This document shows, in pieces, positions 41,435 to 50,700 of a DNA stretch of 64,000 nt. Both the position numbers and the translations under genes were made by a program. Under the pieces are notes generated by a model. The model worked only from the letters and a program-made list of their open reading frames with translations. It was not told where the DNA came from and did not search any database. The stretch spans positions 62,001 to 126,000 of the forward strand of contig CAVAJF010000036.1 in assembly GCA_963588905.1 (NCBI GenBank), read 5' to 3'. This stretch comes from Butyricicoccus_A sp963588905. GTDB taxonomy: Bacteria; Bacillota; Clostridia; Oscillospirales; Butyricicoccaceae. How positions within the stretch are numbered: position 1 is the stretch's first letter; every line of letters starts with the position of its first letter.

Positions 41435-42773
41435 ACCGTTATATTTGAAACTGTATCATCAATTGCGTGCAGAAATTGAAGCAGGTCGATTGGCTGCGGG
41501 TACACGGCTGCCATCCATTCGTCAGATGACACAGCAGTCCTCTGTCAGCCGAACGACGGTAGAAACAGCTTATGAACATCTGTGTGCGGATGGGATTGTC
41601 AATTGTGTGCCGCAGAGCGGCTATTATGTCAATGAAATTCCACACCGGCAACCCATTCCACAGCCAGCACCCGTTCAGACGGTACATACCTGCGCATTTG
41701 ATTTTACCGGCCACCGCATGGATTCGGCGTTGTTTGATTTTGATATTTGGCGCAAGTTGTCCCGATCCGTGATGATGGACAGTGCGCCATTTCTCGGTTA
41801 TGGAGAAAATCAGGGAGAATTGGTTCTTCGAGAACAAATCGCCAAATATTTATCCGCCGGTCGCGGCGTATATACAACGGCACAGCATGTTGTTATCAGC
41901 GCAGGCATTCAGAGTCTGCTCGGTGTGGTGTGCGAGATGTTTGACAAAAGTCAGCAACGCATTGCCTTTGAAAATCCAGGCTTTCGCAAGGGATGGCGTG
42001 TTTTTACAGATCATGGCTATCAGACGGTTTCGATTCCGAGCAGTGCGCACGGGATTGATTTGGAAAAGCTGGAGCAATCGCAAGCGAATATGTTGTATAT
42101 TTCTCCGTCTCATTCGTTCCCATCGGGAACCAGCTTGACGCACAGCAAACGCAAGCAGCTGCTATCGTGGGCGAACAGATGCCATGCTGTGATTTTGGAA
42201 GATGACTATGACGGAGAACTTCGTTACACGGGAAAGCCATTGGCGACGCTATCTGCGATGGATTCCGCCGAACATGTGATTTATCTTGGCACGTTTTCTA
42301 AGCTGCTGCCGCCGTCCATTCGTATCAGTTATGCTGTGTTGCCGCCGCGGTTGCTTCCGGCATATCAACGCATTGCCGGACGGTATAATCAGACCTCCAG
42401 TACCATGGAACAGCTGACAATGGCGCGGTTTATGGAAGAAGGTCGGCTGGAAAAACAGATTCGCCGTCTGCGCCGCATTTATGCACACAAAAATGCCTGC
42501 ATCATACAGGCGTTTGCAGAATATTTCGGTTCGCGGGTATCTGTTCGTCCCAATGATACGGGTCTGCATGTCGTTGTATCGGTCACGGGAAGCGGGGATG
42601 CAGAGACAATGTGTGCATTGGCGCGGCAGGTCGGTGTAGATATCACACCAATGGCTTCGTATGAACTGGCAGACAATCAAAATGAACAGACAGATTTTTA
42701 TCTTTCCAGTGCGGGCATTCCGATTGAAGATATTGAACCGGCAGTTGCCCGATTGCGAAGTGTCTGGACGTAA
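41427..42773 (+). CDS. MocR/PdxR-type GntR regulator with aminotransferase domain
   Basis: A 448-residue regulator. Residues 1-70 form a GntR winged helix (YHQLRAEIEAGRLAAGTRLPSIRQM, SSVSRTTVETAYEHLCADGIV). Residues about 95-448 form a class I aminotransferase fold: LREQIAKYLSAGRGV, YISPSHSFPSGTSL, ILEDDYDGELRY and the PLP lysine in YLGTFSKLLPPSIRISYAV. Such proteins sense PLP or an amino-acid adduct. The start at 41427 lies inside the GNAT gene, 8 bases from its stop. Whether it controls the GNAT gene or the B6-salvage genes at 11933-13302 is open. Confidence 0.9.
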   Translation: MREPLYLKLYHQLRAEIEAGRLAAGTRLPSIRQMTQQSSVSRTTVETAYEHLCADGIVNCVPQSGYYVNEIPHRQPIPQPAPVQTVHTCAFDFTGHRMDSALFDFDIWRKLSRSVMMDSAPFLGYGENQGELVLREQIAKYLSAGRGVYTTAQHVVISAGIQSLLGVVCEMFDKSQQRIAFENPGFRKGWRVFTDHGYQTVSIPSSAHGIDLEKLEQSQANMLYISPSHSFPSGTSLTHSKRKQLLSWANRCHAVILEDDYDGELRYTGKPLATLSAMDSAEHVIYLGTFSKLLPPSIRISYAVLPPRLLPAYQRIAGRYNQTSSTMEQLTMARFMEEGRLEKQIRRLRRIYAHKNACIIQAFAEYFGSRVSVRPNDTGLHVVVSVTGSGDAETMCALARQVGVDITPMASYELADNQNEQTDFYLSSAGIPIEDIEPAVARLRSVWT

Positions 42774-42793
42774 ACGGGGAGAAGGGAGCATAT

Positions 42794-43459
42794 ATGGCTG
42801 GAGGAGAGCATGACAATCATCGAGAACGAATGCGATATCGGTTTTTGGAGCATGGACTGGATAATTTTGCAGATCACGAAGTGTTGGAGCTATTGCTGTT
42901 TTATGCCATTCCGCGTGGCGATGTCAATCCATTGGCGCATCGCCTGATGGATTCATTTGGTTCACTGGCGAACGTATTGGAAGCAGAGACAGCAGATTTG
43001 TGTCGCGTGGAAGGCATGGGAACCAAGACGGCAGCTTTTCTGCGGATGCTGCCGCCAACGTTTCGACGCTATCAGACCTCAAAACTACAGGGTTCGATTT
43101 TTGACACAACAGAAAAAGTGGCAGAATATCTGCTGGGATATTATGTCGGACGCCCACGAGAACAGTTGTCAGCTGTTTTGCTGGACAACCAGTGTCGATT
43201 GATTCGTATTTGTGATATTGCAGAGGGAAGTACGACTTCCGTTCATATCAATACACGCAAATTGATTCAATGTGTCTTGCAGTACAATGCTGCGCATGTT
43301 ATCTTAGCGCATAATCATCCACGCGGACGATGTTCTCCGTCGCGGGCAGATATTGTTCAAACATCTACCATCCGAGATATGCTGAAGAACATCGGTGTTC
43401 GGTTAGTAGATCATATCATTATTGCAGAAGATCAATGGATCTCGCTGGCGTCGAGATAA
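42794..43459 (+). CDS. radC: RadC-family JAB protein
   Basis: A 221-residue protein with an N-terminal helix-hairpin-helix (LCRVEGMGTKTAAFLRML, near 70-88) and a C-terminal JAB1/MPN-like domain with the metal motif ILAHNHPRG (near 173-181) and an Asp further on (SRADI). The real function of RadC is unsettled; older DNA-repair claims are not secure. It starts 20 bases after the MocR gene, has GAGAAGGGAG as ribosome site, and ends just before a terminator that also carries a LexA-like box. Confidence 0.9.
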   Translation: MAGGEHDNHRERMRYRFLEHGLDNFADHEVLELLLFYAIPRGDVNPLAHRLMDSFGSLANVLEAETADLCRVEGMGTKTAAFLRMLPPTFRRYQTSKLQGSIFDTTEKVAEYLLGYYVGRPREQLSAVLLDNQCRLIRICDIAEGSTTSVHINTRKLIQCVLQYNAAHVILAHNHPRGRCSPSRADIVQTSTIRDMLKNIGVRLVDHIIIAEDQWISLASR

Positions 43460-43471
43460 GACTAAAATATA

Positions 43472-43511
43472 AGTACAGAACAAATGTTCGATTTTGTTCT
43501 GTACTTTTTTT
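43472..43511 (+). terminator. Terminator after radC
   Basis: The stem AGTACAGAACAAA/TTTGTTCTGTACT with an eight-base loop is followed by TTTTTTT. Confidence 0.88.
43477..43490. promoter_or_regulatory. LexA (SOS) box candidate upstream of uvrBA
   Basis: AGAACAAATGTTCG matches the Firmicute LexA consensus CGAACRNRYGTTCG at 13 of 14 positions. It sits in the radC terminator stem-loop, 3 bases before a possible -35 TTGTTC (43494-43499) and 18 bases further the -10 TATGAT (43518-43523). uvrB and uvrA are LexA targets in Bacillus subtilis, so the placement makes sense. Confidence 0.62.
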
Positions 43512-43574
43512 ATGGCGTATGATATACTGGACGAGGAATATACTAAGAAATAGGACAGGCTGCAGGAGAATGCA

Positions 43575-45542
43575 ATGGATCATTTTGAATTAGTATCAGA
43601 ATATAAACCGGCGGGAGATCAGCCGGAAGCCATCCAAAAGCTGGCGCAGGGCGTGAAGCTGGGTTTTGAGGAACAGACCTTGCTGGGTGTCACCGGTTCC
43701 GGCAAAACCTTTACGATGGCAAATATCATACAGGAAGTGCAAAAGCCTACGTTGGTCTTGGCGCATAACAAAACGCTGGCAGCACAGTTGTGCTCTGAGC
43801 TGCGTGAGTTCTTTCCGAACAATGCGGTAGAATTTTTTGTCTCTTATTATGATTATTATCAGCCGGAAGCGTATATTGCTTCTACGGATACCTATATCGA
43901 GAAGGACTCGGCAATCAATGAGGAGATTGAACGGCTGCGGCATTCGGCGACATCTGCTTTGGCAGAACGCAACGATGTCATTATTGTCGCATCTGTCTCG
44001 TGCATCTACTCGTTGGGCGATCCGATAGATTATAAAAAGATGGTCATTTCTCTGCGCCCGGGCATGGAAGTGCCGTATGAATCGCTCATGAAACGATTGA
44101 CAGAAATTCAATACGAACGCAATGATATTGCGTTTGAGCGAAATCGCTTTCGTGTGCGCGGGGATACCATAGAAATCTGGCCGGTATACACCGATTCCTT
44201 TGCCTATCGTGTTGAATTTTTCGGAGATGAAATTGAGCGTATCAGTGAAATCAATCCGCTGACTGGCGAGCGAATGCGTGAGGTACAGCACGCGGCGATT
44301 TATCCGGCTTCTCATTACGTCACACCAAAGGATAAGATGGAATCTGCCATTCAGGAAATCCGCGAAGAGATGGAACAGCGCGTGGCATGGTTCAAAGACA
44401 ACGAAAAATTTGTCGAAGCCCAGCGCATCGAACAGCGCACGCGCTATGACATGGAAATGATGGAGGAAATCGGCTTTTGCAGCGGCATCGAAAACTATTC
44501 TCGCGTGTTGTCTGGACGCAAGCCCGGCTCTGCACCATACACGCTGATGGATTATTTTCCGAAGGATTTCTTGATGATTATTGACGAGTCACACGTGACG
44601 ATTCCACAGGTGCGGGCGATGTATGCCGGCGATCAGGCTCGCAAAAAGAGCTTGATTGACAATGGTTTCCGTCTGCCGTCGGCGCTGGACAACCGACCGC
44701 TGAATTTTGAAGAATTTCAGGAACGTATTCATCAGGTCATTTATGTCAGTGCCACACCATCTGATTTTGAAAAAAGCCGTTCCAGCCAGATTGTCGAACA
44801 GCTCATTCGTCCAACCGGTCTGCTGGATCCGATCATTTCGGTTCGGCCAATTGAGGGACAAATTGATGATTTAATTGGGGAGATCCATGCGCGAACGGCG
44901 CGAAAAGAGCGTGTGCTCGTCACGACATTGACAGTAAAAATGGCGGAAGATTTGACGGATTATTTGGAAAATGCGGGCATTCGAGTGCGGTATCTGCATC
45001 ATGACGTCAAGACGATACAGCGCATGGAAATCATTCGAGATCTGCGCTTGGGCGTGTTTGACGTTCTGGTAGGCATCAACCTGCTGCGTGAGGGCTTGGA
45101 TTTGCCGGAAGTATCGTTGGTGGCGATTCTTGATGCTGACAAGGAGGGCTTTTTGCGCTCGGAAACTGCACTGGTACAGACGATGGGACGCGCGGCGAGA
45201 AATGCAGAGGGAAAAGTCATTCTGTATGCCGATACACGCACGCCGTCGATGGAACGCGCGATTCGGGAGACCGAGCGCCGCCGCGCCATTCAGCAGCAAT
45301 TTAACGAAGAACACGGCATTGTGCCGAAGACGATTGTGAAGCAGGTGCGAGACATCATTGAGATTTCGGCTCCGGCTTCTGAGGTCGGCGCGGTGCTCAG
45401 CAAAAAGAAATTAGATAAAACACAGCGCCTCCAGCAGATTGCTATTTTGCGCAAGAAGATGAAGGAAGCGGCAACCATGTTGGAATTTGAGCTGGCTGCT
45501 GATTTGCGCGATCAGATTCGCGAACTGGAAGCACAGGATTGA
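43575..45542 (+). CDS. uvrB: Excinuclease ABC subunit B
   Basis: A 655-residue nucleotide-excision-repair helicase. Walker A GVTGSGKTFT near 39, the DNA-separating beta-hairpin YYDYYQPEAYIASTDTYI near 92-109, DESHVTIPQVRAMY (Walker B region) near 335, HHDVKTIQRMEIIRDLRLG and INLLREGLDLPEV, QTMGRAARN as motif VI, and a C-terminal UVR domain (LRKKMKEAATMLEFELAADLRDQI) that binds UvrC. It is followed by uvrA after 15 bases. A LexA-like box lies about 85 bases upstream. Confidence 0.97.
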   Translation: MDHFELVSEYKPAGDQPEAIQKLAQGVKLGFEEQTLLGVTGSGKTFTMANIIQEVQKPTLVLAHNKTLAAQLCSELREFFPNNAVEFFVSYYDYYQPEAYIASTDTYIEKDSAINEEIERLRHSATSALAERNDVIIVASVSCIYSLGDPIDYKKMVISLRPGMEVPYESLMKRLTEIQYERNDIAFERNRFRVRGDTIEIWPVYTDSFAYRVEFFGDEIERISEINPLTGERMREVQHAAIYPASHYVTPKDKMESAIQEIREEMEQRVAWFKDNEKFVEAQRIEQRTRYDMEMMEEIGFCSGIENYSRVLSGRKPGSAPYTLMDYFPKDFLMIIDESHVTIPQVRAMYAGDQARKKSLIDNGFRLPSALDNRPLNFEEFQERIHQVIYVSATPSDFEKSRSSQIVEQLIRPTGLLDPIISVRPIEGQIDDLIGEIHARTARKERVLVTTLTVKMAEDLTDYLENAGIRVRYLHHDVKTIQRMEIIRDLRLGVFDVLVGINLLREGLDLPEVSLVAILDADKEGFLRSETALVQTMGRAARNAEGKVILYADTRTPSMERAIRETERRRAIQQQFNEEHGIVPKTIVKQVRDIIEISAPASEVGAVLSKKKLDKTQRLQQIAILRKKMKEAATMLEFELAADLRDQIRELEAQD

Positions 45543-45557
45543 TGCGGGAGAAAGGTC

Positions 45558-48383
45558 ATGCAGGAGAATATTCATGTAAAAGGTGCTCGAGAGCACAATT
45601 TAAAAAACGTCGAGGTATGGATTCCGCGCGATAAACTGGTTGTCTTAACCGGCTTGTCCGGCAGCGGTAAGTCCTCTCTGGCATTTGATACAATCTATGC
45701 CGAAGGACAGCGGCGGTATGTCGAGTCTCTGTCCTCTTATGCACGGCAGTTTTTGGGGCAGATGGATAAACCGGATGTGGATTTTATTGAAGGCTTGTCT
45801 CCGGCGATTTCCATTGACCAGAAAACAACGAGCAAAAACCCACGGTCTACGGTGGGAACAGTCACGGAGATTTATGATTATCTGCGTTTGATGTGGGCGC
45901 GTGTCGGTACGCCGCACTGCCCAAAGTGCGGAAAGGAAATCAAACAACAGACCATTGACCAAATTGTGGATCAACTGTTGGCATTGCCGGAGCGCACCAA
46001 GCTGCAAATTTTGGCACCGGTTGTTCGGCAGCGCAAAGGCGAACATGTCAAGGTTTTTGCCGAAGCACGCAAGAGTGGTTATGTCCGCGTGCGTGTGGAT
46101 GGAAATCTCTATGATTTATCGGAAGAAATTAAGCTGGAAAAGAACAAAAAGCACAGCATTGAAATCGTAGTCGATCGAATTGTTATCAAAGACGGAATTC
46201 GCAGCCGGTTGACGGACTCTGTAGAGACTGCCTGTGCGCAGACCGGTGGTTTGGTTATGGCGGAGATTATAGGGGATAAGACGCTGGCTTTCTCACAGAA
46301 TTACGCCTGCGATGATTGCGGCATTTCCATTGAGGAATTGACGCCGCGCATGTTCTCATTCAACAATCCATACGGCGCGTGTCCGGTGTGCACGGGTCTG
46401 GGCGTACAGATGAAGATTGATCCGGACAGCATCATTCCCAATCCGAAGCTGTCCTTACGAAAGGGAGCCGTGCAGGCAAGCGGATGGACAAACTGTGACA
46501 CGGGATCTATTGCGCGGATGTATTACGATGCTTTGGGCAAACGGTATGGCTTTACCCTGGATACACCGATAGAGAAGATGTCAGAGGAAGCTGTCCATGC
46601 ACTGCTGTACGGTACCGGAGAAGAAAAGCTAACCCTGCGTGTTTCGCGCTATTCCGGCGGTAAGATGGAGCAGCCGTTTGAAGGCATTGTAACCAATCTG
46701 GAACGCCGCTATAAAGAGACAACATCGGAGTGGGCGCGTGCGGAAATTGAAGAGTCTATGCGGGAGACGCCATGCCCAGAATGTGGCGGGCGCAGACTGA
46801 AAAAAGAACTGCTCGCGGTCACGGTTGGCGGGTTAAATATCATGGAGTTTTGTGAGAAGCCGGTCAGCAAGGGCTTGGAGTTTTTTCAAAATCTCCAACT
46901 GACCGAACAGCAAAATCGCATCGCAGAGCGTATTGTAAAGGAAGCCTGCGCGCGGTTGGGATTTTTGCAAAATGTTGGCTTGGGATATTTGACACTGGCA
47001 CGTCCTTCGGCAACATTGTCCGGCGGTGAGAGCCAGCGCATTCGCTTGGCAACACAAATTGGTTCGGCTTTGATGGGCGTGTTATATATTCTGGATGAGC
47101 CGTCTATTGGCTTGCATCAGAGAGATAATGACAAGCTGCTCGCCACGCTCAAAAATCTGCGGGACATGGGAAATACCCTGCTTGTTGTTGAGCATGACGA
47201 GGATACCATGCTGGCGGCAGACTATATTGTGGATGTCGGACCGGGAGCAGGCACCAACGGTGGAGAAATTGTCTATGCCGGAGATGTGCAAGGGTTGATG
47301 CAGTGTGAACAATCCATCACTGGACAATATTTGAGCGGAAAACGTCAAATTTTGGTTCCGGAACAAAGGAGAACTGGAAATGGAAAGCAGTTGACCTTTA
47401 CAGGGTGCCGCGTCAATAATTTGCAGAATCAAACGTTCGATATTCCGCTCGGCACGTTCACTTGTGTGACCGGCGTTTCCGGCAGCGGCAAATCTTCGTT
47501 TGTCAATGAGATTCTCTATAAAAAGCTGGCGGCAGAACTGAATCGGGCAAAATGCAAGCCGGGTGCTTTTGATGAGGTGATCGGGCTGGAGCATTTGGAT
47601 AAGGTGATTGATATTGACCAGTCGCCAATTGGACGCACGCCGCGCTCCAATCCGGCGACATATACCGGCCTGTTTAACGACATTCGCTCCTTGTTTGCGC
47701 AGACACAAGATGCAAAAATACGTGCCTATGGCCCCGGAAGATTCTCGTTTAATGTCAAGGGTGGACGCTGTGAAGCGTGCACCGGCGACGGCTTGATTAA
47801 GATTGAGATGCATTTCCTGCCGGACTTATATGTCCCGTGTGAAGTGTGCAAAGGCAAACGATACAACAAAGAGACGCTGGAAGTGCGTTATAAGGGTAAA
47901 AACATTTCCGATGTGCTGGACATGACGGTGGATGAGGCAGTTACATTCTTTGAAAATGTCCCCAAGATTCACAGACGCCTGTTGACACTGCAAGAGGTTG
48001 GCTTGGGCTATGTCAAGATTGGTCAGTCTTCTACCACACTGTCCGGCGGTGAGAGCCAGCGCGTCAAGCTCGCTACAGAGCTTTCTAAACGCTCGACAGG
48101 GCGCACGATGTATATTTTGGACGAGCCAACAACCGGCTTGCACACGGCGGATGTCCATCGCTTGCTGGACGTGCTGCAAAAACTGGTAGATGGCGGCAAT
48201 ACCGTTGTCGTGATTGAACACAATTTGGATGTCATTAAAGTTGCAGATCATATTATTGATCTGGGGCCGGAAGGCGGCGATGGCGGCGGACGCATTGTCT
48301 GCACAGGCACACCGGAAGAGGTCACGCAGTGTGAGCAATCGTATACGGGTCAGTACCTGAAAAAATATTTGGAAAAGAAGTAA
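45558..48383 (+). CDS. uvrA: Excinuclease ABC subunit A
   Basis: A 941-residue damage-recognition ATPase with two ABC domains: Walker A GLSGSGKSSLAFDTI near 31 and GVSGSGKSSFVNEIL near 638, with signatures LSGGESQRIRLATQIG and LSGGESQRVKLATELS. Zinc modules are visible: CPKCGKEI, CDDCG with CPVCTGLG, CPECGGRR, and CEACTGDG with CEVCKG. The length is normal. It forms an operon with uvrB and ends at a terminator. Confidence 0.97.
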   Translation: MQENIHVKGAREHNLKNVEVWIPRDKLVVLTGLSGSGKSSLAFDTIYAEGQRRYVESLSSYARQFLGQMDKPDVDFIEGLSPAISIDQKTTSKNPRSTVGTVTEIYDYLRLMWARVGTPHCPKCGKEIKQQTIDQIVDQLLALPERTKLQILAPVVRQRKGEHVKVFAEARKSGYVRVRVDGNLYDLSEEIKLEKNKKHSIEIVVDRIVIKDGIRSRLTDSVETACAQTGGLVMAEIIGDKTLAFSQNYACDDCGISIEELTPRMFSFNNPYGACPVCTGLGVQMKIDPDSIIPNPKLSLRKGAVQASGWTNCDTGSIARMYYDALGKRYGFTLDTPIEKMSEEAVHALLYGTGEEKLTLRVSRYSGGKMEQPFEGIVTNLERRYKETTSEWARAEIEESMRETPCPECGGRRLKKELLAVTVGGLNIMEFCEKPVSKGLEFFQNLQLTEQQNRIAERIVKEACARLGFLQNVGLGYLTLARPSATLSGGESQRIRLATQIGSALMGVLYILDEPSIGLHQRDNDKLLATLKNLRDMGNTLLVVEHDEDTMLAADYIVDVGPGAGTNGGEIVYAGDVQGLMQCEQSITGQYLSGKRQILVPEQRRTGNGKQLTFTGCRVNNLQNQTFDIPLGTFTCVTGVSGSGKSSFVNEILYKKLAAELNRAKCKPGAFDEVIGLEHLDKVIDIDQSPIGRTPRSNPATYTGLFNDIRSLFAQTQDAKIRAYGPGRFSFNVKGGRCEACTGDGLIKIEMHFLPDLYVPCEVCKGKRYNKETLEVRYKGKNISDVLDMTVDEAVTFFENVPKIHRRLLTLQEVGLGYVKIGQSSTTLSGGESQRVKLATELSKRSTGRTMYILDEPTTGLHTADVHRLLDVLQKLVDGGNTVVVIEHNLDVIKVADHIIDLGPEGGDGGGRIVCTGTPEEVTQCEQSYTGQYLKKYLEKK

Positions 48384-48396
48384 AAATCTTTTGGTA

Positions 48397-48437
48397 AAGA
48401 GAAGCAAATCCGCAGTTGGGTTTGCTTCTCTTTTTGC
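48397..48437 (+). terminator. Terminator after uvrA
   Basis: AGAGAAGCAAA/TTTGCTTCTCT with a loop of about 13 bases is followed by TTTT, directly after uvrA. Confidence 0.82.
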
Positions 48438-48513
48438 ATTTCTTGGAGATAAGCGGGAATTCGTGAAGAGACGGTAAATTTTCCCTATTGTCGGCGGAAT
48501 TCTTTCGGAAATC

Positions 48514-48542
48514 TTGTGAACGGACGGTTTTTTTGTTATACT
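48514..48542 (+). promoter_or_regulatory. Promoter of the recJ-relA gene run
   Basis: -35 TTGTGA (48514-48519), 17 bases and -10 TATACT (48537-48542), about 37 bases before the recJ start. Confidence 0.68.
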
Positions 48543-48579
48543 GTTATATGAATTAAAATAATATAAAAGAGGAGTTGCA

Positions 48580-50685
48580 ATGAAATCAAAAAAATGGAAC
48601 ATTGCCCGGCCGGATATAGGTGCTGTGCGCAGTCTGACAAAGACCTGCGGCTATGCACCGCTGACGGCAGCCGTGTTGTGTGCACGGGGACTGGACACGC
48701 CGGAAAAAGCGCAAGCTTTTCTGAGTCATGACCTGTCCGGACTGCATGATCCGTTCCTGCTGCCTGATATGCATCGCGCAGTAGAGGCGATTGACAGCGC
48801 AATTGCAGACGGCGAACACATTGCCGTGTTTGGTGACTATGATGTGGACGGAATCACATCCACCTGCGTCCTCGTTCGTTATTTAAAGAGCAGAGGAGCT
48901 GCGTGCAGCTACTATATTCCGGATCGCCTGACCGAAGGATATGGTCTGAACAAGCCAGCTCTGCTGTCGCTCAAGCAATCGGGCGTCTCGATGGTCATTA
49001 CGGTGGATTCCGGCATCACGGCGGTGGAAGAAATCGCATATGCCAATGAAATTGGATTAAAAGTCGTTGTGACTGACCATCATGAATGTAAGGACGATTT
49101 GCCAAATGCGGTGGCTATTGTCAACCCGAAGCGAACCGACAGCACGTATCCGTTCAAAGATCTCGCCGGTGTTGGCGTGGTGTTTAAGCTGATTTGTGCC
49201 TTAGAACAGCCCAAACAGCTGGAACAGGTCATGACAACGTATCTGGATTTGGTTGCCGTCGGCACAATTGCGGATGTTATGCGGCTGCAAGGTGAAAATC
49301 GCGTGATTGTCACATATGGTCTGCTGCTGTTGCAGCAGACGGATAATCCTGGTTTGCGGATGCTGATGCGGGAAGCGGGCGTGGAAACGCGCCGGATGAC
49401 TTCTTCTGTGGTCAGCTTTACCTTAGCACCGCGCATCAATGCAGCCGGACGCATGGGCTGCGCAGATGAAGCAGCGGAGCTGTTTTTGACGGATAGCCCG
49501 CATCGCGCACAGGAAATTGCCGCGTTGCTTTGCAGCCAGAATAAGCAGCGGCAGAATGCAGAAAATGAAATTTTGCGGCAGGCATATGACGTGCTGCAAA
49601 AGGAGTATGATCCGCAGGAAGACCGCATGATTGTTTTGTGGGGAGAAAATTGGCATCACGGTGTGATCGGTATTGTGTCTTCGCGCATTTCCGATCGGTA
49701 TGGATGTCCAACCGTACTGATTTCACTGGATGGTGAGCACGGAAAAGGCTCTGGACGCTCCGTCAATGGATTTAATCTGTTTGAAGCGCTGGAACACAGC
49801 TCACAATATTTGGAGAAGTTCGGCGGACATGCCTTGGCAGCTGGATTGACCATTTCTCGAGACATGCTGCCGGCTTTTAAAAAGAGCATCTGTGCGTATG
49901 CCAAGCAAAACATTACGGAACAGGATTTGATGCCGGTTGTCAATATCGACTGCCTGATTTCTCCGGACGACATTACCATGGAGTCCATTCGGGAGCTGGG
50001 CATTCTGGAACCGTATGGCATGGGAAATCGAGAACCGATTTTTGCGATTCGAGAGATGACCGTGGAGGAAATTACACCGATTTCTAGTGACAGGCATCTC
50101 AAAATGTCTCTGATAAAGGGCAATCGCCGGTTTACCGCTATGCTGTTTGGTACAGGTTCCGGCGGATGTCCTGTTGTACAGGGAGATATTGTAGATGCGG
50201 CGTTTAGCTTGGAAATTAACCATTTTCGCAACCAGCAGACTATTCAGCTCATGCTCAAAGACATTCGGTTGAGCGATTGCGAGCTGGAACGCGACCATTA
50301 TTTTTTGTCTGTCTATTCGCATTTTATCAACGGAGACGCGCTGACAGACAATCAAGTCAATCAGATTTACCCCAATCGCCCGGATCTTGTGGCGGTATGG
50401 CGACATATTATCTCGCAGGCGGAGAACAAAAAGCTGACAGCACCGTATAATACGCTGTCACGGAGAATTTCGTATGAATCCAGACGGCTGGTCAATATCG
50501 GTAAGCTGTTTGTCTGTCTGGATGTGTTCTCGGAGAGCCGCCTGCTAAATTACCATTTTAAAAACAACCTGTTGTACATTCGGATTTTACCGTTTCAGGG
50601 AAAAGCAGATATTACCAAGTCGGTGGTATTGGCAACCTTGAAGCATAGAAAACAACAAAACGCGGCTGAAAATCAGCTGAGTTGA
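48580..50685 (+). CDS. recJ: Single-stranded-DNA exonuclease RecJ
   Basis: A 701-residue 5'-3' exonuclease. The DHH phosphoesterase motifs are VFGDYDVDGITS near 82-93, DSGITA, VVTDHHE near 164-170 (the DHH itself) and DLVAVGTIADVM. DHHA1 follows (APRINAAGRMG, GSGRSVNGFNLFEAL, FGGHALAAGLT near 395-425), then an OB-type region and a C-terminal domain of about 120 residues. The length is that of the Firmicute long form. It starts 15 bases before relA, as a likely operon, with GAGGAG as ribosome site. Confidence 0.95.
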   Translation: MKSKKWNIARPDIGAVRSLTKTCGYAPLTAAVLCARGLDTPEKAQAFLSHDLSGLHDPFLLPDMHRAVEAIDSAIADGEHIAVFGDYDVDGITSTCVLVRYLKSRGAACSYYIPDRLTEGYGLNKPALLSLKQSGVSMVITVDSGITAVEEIAYANEIGLKVVVTDHHECKDDLPNAVAIVNPKRTDSTYPFKDLAGVGVVFKLICALEQPKQLEQVMTTYLDLVAVGTIADVMRLQGENRVIVTYGLLLLQQTDNPGLRMLMREAGVETRRMTSSVVSFTLAPRINAAGRMGCADEAAELFLTDSPHRAQEIAALLCSQNKQRQNAENEILRQAYDVLQKEYDPQEDRMIVLWGENWHHGVIGIVSSRISDRYGCPTVLISLDGEHGKGSGRSVNGFNLFEALEHSSQYLEKFGGHALAAGLTISRDMLPAFKKSICAYAKQNITEQDLMPVVNIDCLISPDDITMESIRELGILEPYGMGNREPIFAIREMTVEEITPISSDRHLKMSLIKGNRRFTAMLFGTGSGGCPVVQGDIVDAAFSLEINHFRNQQTIQLMLKDIRLSDCELERDHYFLSVYSHFINGDALTDNQVNQIYPNRPDLVAVWRHIISQAENKKLTAPYNTLSRRISYESRRLVNIGKLFVCLDVFSESRLLNYHFKNNLLYIRILPFQGKADITKSVVLATLKHRKQQNAAENQLS

Positions 50686-50700
50686 CCGGGGAGTGAGCAT

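Noticed and set aside
41427..42773. The inverted repeat at 11828-11881 as a proven target of this MocR protein
   Set aside because: No copy of the motif was seen before the GNAT-MocR transcript, and the loci are 30 kb apart; recorded only as a hypothesis.
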